Assembly: GCA_946494335.1 (NCBI GenBank)
Contig: CAMMBV010000009.1
Location: 28,337 to 92,336, forward strand
Reading direction: 5' to 3'
From: an uncultured Ruminococcus sp.
GTDB lineage: Bacteria; Bacillota; Clostridia; Lachnospirales; Lachnospiraceae
Length of the DNA: 64,000 nucleotides
Shown here: positions 62,300-64,000 of the stretch, piece by piece
How positions within the stretch are numbered: the first letter of the stretch is position 1
How the letters are laid out: each line of letters opens with the position of its first letter
Made by a program: the position numbers and the translations under genes
The notes under the pieces: generated by a model
The model's database searches: none
Told to the model about the DNA's origin: nothing
Seen by the model: only the letters and a program-made list of their open reading frames with translations

Positions 62300-63253
62300 C
62301 TATGCCAGATTCAGCTCACCGTTTTCTTCCAAAATCTTCTCCACTTCTTTTACAGTGAGTTTCGTTTTCTTTGCAATTTCTTCCAGAGATACGCCAAGTT
62401 CAAAATAAGCGAGTATTCTTCCTTCGATTCTTCCTTTGTTTTCCCCTCTGATTTCAGATTCTTTTTTCAATTCTTCCAATGCCGTACACATATTCATCCT
62501 GCCTCCTTTTCTTTCTAATGCCTGCTTAACAAGTTCCTGGGAATCCGTGATTGCTCCAATCACAACGCCAAGTTCGGAAGAAAATTCCTTATCCTGGTAT
62601 ACTTTCTCAATTTTTTTATAGTCTCTTTTATAGATGTTCCGGCTGATCTCAAAAACAGTCTGTACATCCGTATTGTGAAATACAAGTTCTTCACTCCTGC
62701 ACACCTGGATCAGATTCATTTTATAATCGTTCACCACCGGACGCAGCTCCTCCGGGACCTTCAGCATATTCAAAAGGGAGTACGGGCCATCCCACGCACG
62801 CTCTCCATAGTATACACAGATACTCACCATCGGATGCAGGCGGTCTTCTCTGCGAAATCCAGAAAGAAATTCATCCGAATCATCCCAATCTCCCTGCGAT
62901 TTGTTCTTTTTCGCAATTTCCTGGTATTCTTTCAGGTAACCCAGGGCATCTCCAAGCATGATCCGCAGCGGCATGCCAAAATGAACGCGCTGCTGGTTTT
63001 CTAACCCCAGTATCACAAAATCTATGCCATGCGCTCTCTTTTTTACCACATCCAGGATCTTCTGTACCGTTTCCATATACCCGCTCCATTTTAAAATGGA
63101 GGAAATATCGGTATCCGATTCTTCCAGCTCTCCTGGATGGATCACCTGTCTTCCCTGAAATAATGCCGCATTGAATAAATCTGCAAATCTGGCATTATCC
63201 CTCCAGAAGTCTTTTAACACGGTATCTGTTTTTACTTTGTTTTTTGCCGTCAT
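62300..63253 (-). CDS. Rpn-family recombination-promoting nuclease/putative transposase
   Basis: 317-residue PD-(D/E)XK-type nuclease: DTVLKDFWRDNARFADLFNAALFQGRQVIHPGEL at the N-terminus, then ESDTD and the core strand FVILGLENQQRVHFGMPLRIM. The C-terminal half is helical with ELGVSLEEIAKKTKLTVKEVEKI, an HTH-like end. Family members cut DNA and promote recombination, and many copies occur per Lachnospiraceae genome. No terminal inverted repeats were seen. Confidence 0.88.
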   Translation of the reverse strand: MTAKNKVKTDTVLKDFWRDNARFADLFNAALFQGRQVIHPGELEESDTDISSILKWSGYMETVQKILDVVKKRAHGIDFVILGLENQQRVHFGMPLRIMLGDALGYLKEYQEIAKKNKSQGDWDDSDEFLSGFRREDRLHPMVSICVYYGERAWDGPYSLLNMLKVPEELRPVVNDYKMNLIQVCRSEELVFHNTDVQTVFEISRNIYKRDYKKIEKVYQDKEFSSELGVVIGAITDSQELVKQALERKGGRMNMCTALEELKKESEIRGENKGRIEGRILAYFELGVSLEEIAKKTKLTVKEVEKILEENGELNLA

Positions 63254-63441
63254 TTTATCTCCTCTGCTCTCTTCGGCATGGATTTACTATACCATATTTT
63301 CTGTCTTTCTTCCAGTCCTGTTCCCGCTACTGCCATCTGTTTCCCGGTTGGGTACATATTCTGAAAGGTCTGGCTTCCGGTAAATTTCGCCCTGCGCCGC
63401 TTTCGTCCTTTCCATGGATTAAGCCTGCCCTATGGCAGAAG

Positions 63442-63485
63442 AAAATCCAAGTCTTCTCTGTTTTCAGAGTAAACTTCGGATTTTT
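63442..63485 (-). terminator. Terminator of the truncated Fn3-type gene
   Basis: AAAATCC...AAGT...CTCTG pairs with CAGAG...ACTT...GGATTTT around TTTT; on the minus strand the hairpin ends in TTTTC. It lies 17 bases beyond the stop of the Fn3-type fragment. The remaining stretch 63254-63440 contains no gene I can support. Confidence 0.6.
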
Positions 63486-63501
63486 ATGATAATTAGTTTC
63501 C

Positions 63502-63670
63502 TTATTTTGTCCGGATCGTCTTCACCGGAGACCAGTCGCTGTAGACTTTTTCCCCGTTTACGATCTGATATCCCCTCACATGAATGTAATTTGTCTTGTT
63601 GGAATGTGCTGTGGTGCAGTTCTTCCGGTACAACTTCTCACTGGTATCCGGGAAAATCTTTCCGCTATAC
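63502..63670 (-). pseudogene. 3' end of a fibronectin type III-like surface protein gene, truncated
   Basis: On the minus strand an open frame ends KTNYIHVRGYQIVNGEKVYSDWSPVKTIRTK-stop (stop at 63504-63502). The Y-x-V-R-x-Y ... Y-x-x-W-S pattern is the last strand pair of bacterial Fn3 repeats. Upstream the similarity breaks at about 63665-63670, where the plus strand starts to encode a serine-recombinase segment. The gene therefore appears cut by an insertion or rearrangement. Confidence 0.5.
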
Positions 63671-63865
63671 GAGAATAACCGCTACAAATGGAACAAAACT
63701 ACCTTGCTCCATATTCTCACGAGGCAGGAGTATTGCGGCGACGTGGTAAATTTCAAGACCACCAAGCATTTCCGCGACAAGCTGCCGAAACTGATACTTG
63801 CCGACAGCTTGCGTTTCTCCGCGTCTGACGGTCAAAAGTCGGAAAAATCGGAAATCTTGCGATAA
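63665..63865 (+). pseudogene. Fragment of a large serine recombinase
   Basis: Plus-strand frame NRYKWNKTTLLHILTRQEYCGDVVNFKTTKHFRDK matches the Recombinase-domain pattern of large serine recombinases (WN..T...IL.N..Y.GDVVNFKT). The catalytic resolvase domain and the zinc-ribbon/coiled-coil C-terminus are missing and the frame soon stops at 63865. It is a remnant, not an active enzyme. Confidence 0.6.
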
Positions 63866-64000
63866 CAGCCGTCCCCTGACGATTCATTCCCCGTCCGGGC
63901 GGTTTTTATCGTCAAAAACGCCGTTTTCCCCAAGCCAAGAGCCGGGAAAAACACCCGAAAAATGCCCCTATTGCGTAACAGGGGCGCAGAAAGGAGAGTT
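63866..64000 (+). other. Leader region of a gene beyond the window, probably in a mobile element
   Basis: Two hairpins, GGCGGTTTTT/AAAAACGCC (about 63900-63931) and GCCCCT-N10-AGGGGC (63964-63985), are followed by a ribosome site AAAGGAG at the very end of the window. A plus-strand gene should start just beyond 64000. With the recombinase fragment upstream, an integrative element is likely. Confidence 0.4.

Overview
The window is a chromosomal segment of an anaerobic Firmicute, most probably a gut Lachnospiraceae (Clostridium cluster XIVa type). The basis is gene order and family content, not a database match. Typical for that group are mreBCD-mrdA-minDE-rodA-dacF, an HlyD-like gene ahead of yggS-sepF-ylmH, the rplU-prp-rpmA block with a Firmicutes-type L27 N-terminal extension, the radical-SAM/rng/degV block, and sigma-A promoters with strong GGAGG ribosome sites. 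GC content is moderate, and genes are packed in long co-directional operons with many 4-base start/stop overlaps. I found no rRNA, tRNA or CRISPR array.

Layout. 0.2-11.3 kb (+): tRNA modification and mismatch repair (miaB, mutS, mutL, miaA), then a PLP lyase-like gene and two flavoproteins. 11.3-20.8 kb (+): radC and the cell-shape/division cluster mreB, mreC, mreD, mrdA (PBP2), minD, minE, rodA and a D,D-carboxypeptidase; no minC is present. 20.8-21.7 kb: a small P-loop protein and a DUF378 membrane protein. 21.9-27.9 kb (+): HlyD-like protein, yggS, sepF, ylmH, aroB, lspA, RluD-type synthase. 28.0-33.5 kb: cytidylate-kinase-like protein, ttcA, dtd, a two-component system with a PepSY lipoprotein as likely target, and a DUF3592 protein. 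33.5-35.6 kb: an acquired-looking patch with an MFS efflux gene behind a leader peptide and terminator hairpin, next to a tyrosine recombinase.

36.8-45.6 kb (-): the most unusual locus. An ordinary ribose/galactose-type ABC transporter (binding protein, double ATPase, permease) is followed, after a terminator and a new promoter, by a second unit. That unit encodes an AraC-type response regulator, a LytS/YesM-type kinase with almost no extracellular domain, a double-ATPase paralogue that has lost its ATP-binding and catalytic motifs in both halves, and a second permease. I infer that this second unit is a transporter turned sensor controlling the first.

45.7-48.9 kb: a MerR regulator with a classical 19-base-spacer operator in front of a DUF554 gene, then a YneA-like LysM protein divergent from lexA with SOS boxes. 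48.9-58.5 kb (-): ribosome assembly, NAD synthesis and translation genes (GNAT, rsfS, yqeK, nadD, yhbY, obg, rpmA, prp, rplU), degV, rng and two radical-SAM-associated genes. 58.7-60.5 kb (-): a two-gene NHEJ system (ku, ligase). 60.6-62.2 kb (+): a PadR / permease-prefix / DUF4825 cassette. 62.3-63.3 kb (-): an Rpn-type nuclease. The last 0.5 kb holds a truncated Fn3-type surface gene meeting a serine-recombinase fragment, which suggests the edge of an integrated element.

A 98-base structured repeat occurs twice in intergenic DNA (11.3 and 53.7 kb, opposite orientation, 6 differences). Most start sites were moved from the longest open frame to the codon behind a good Shine-Dalgarno sequence.
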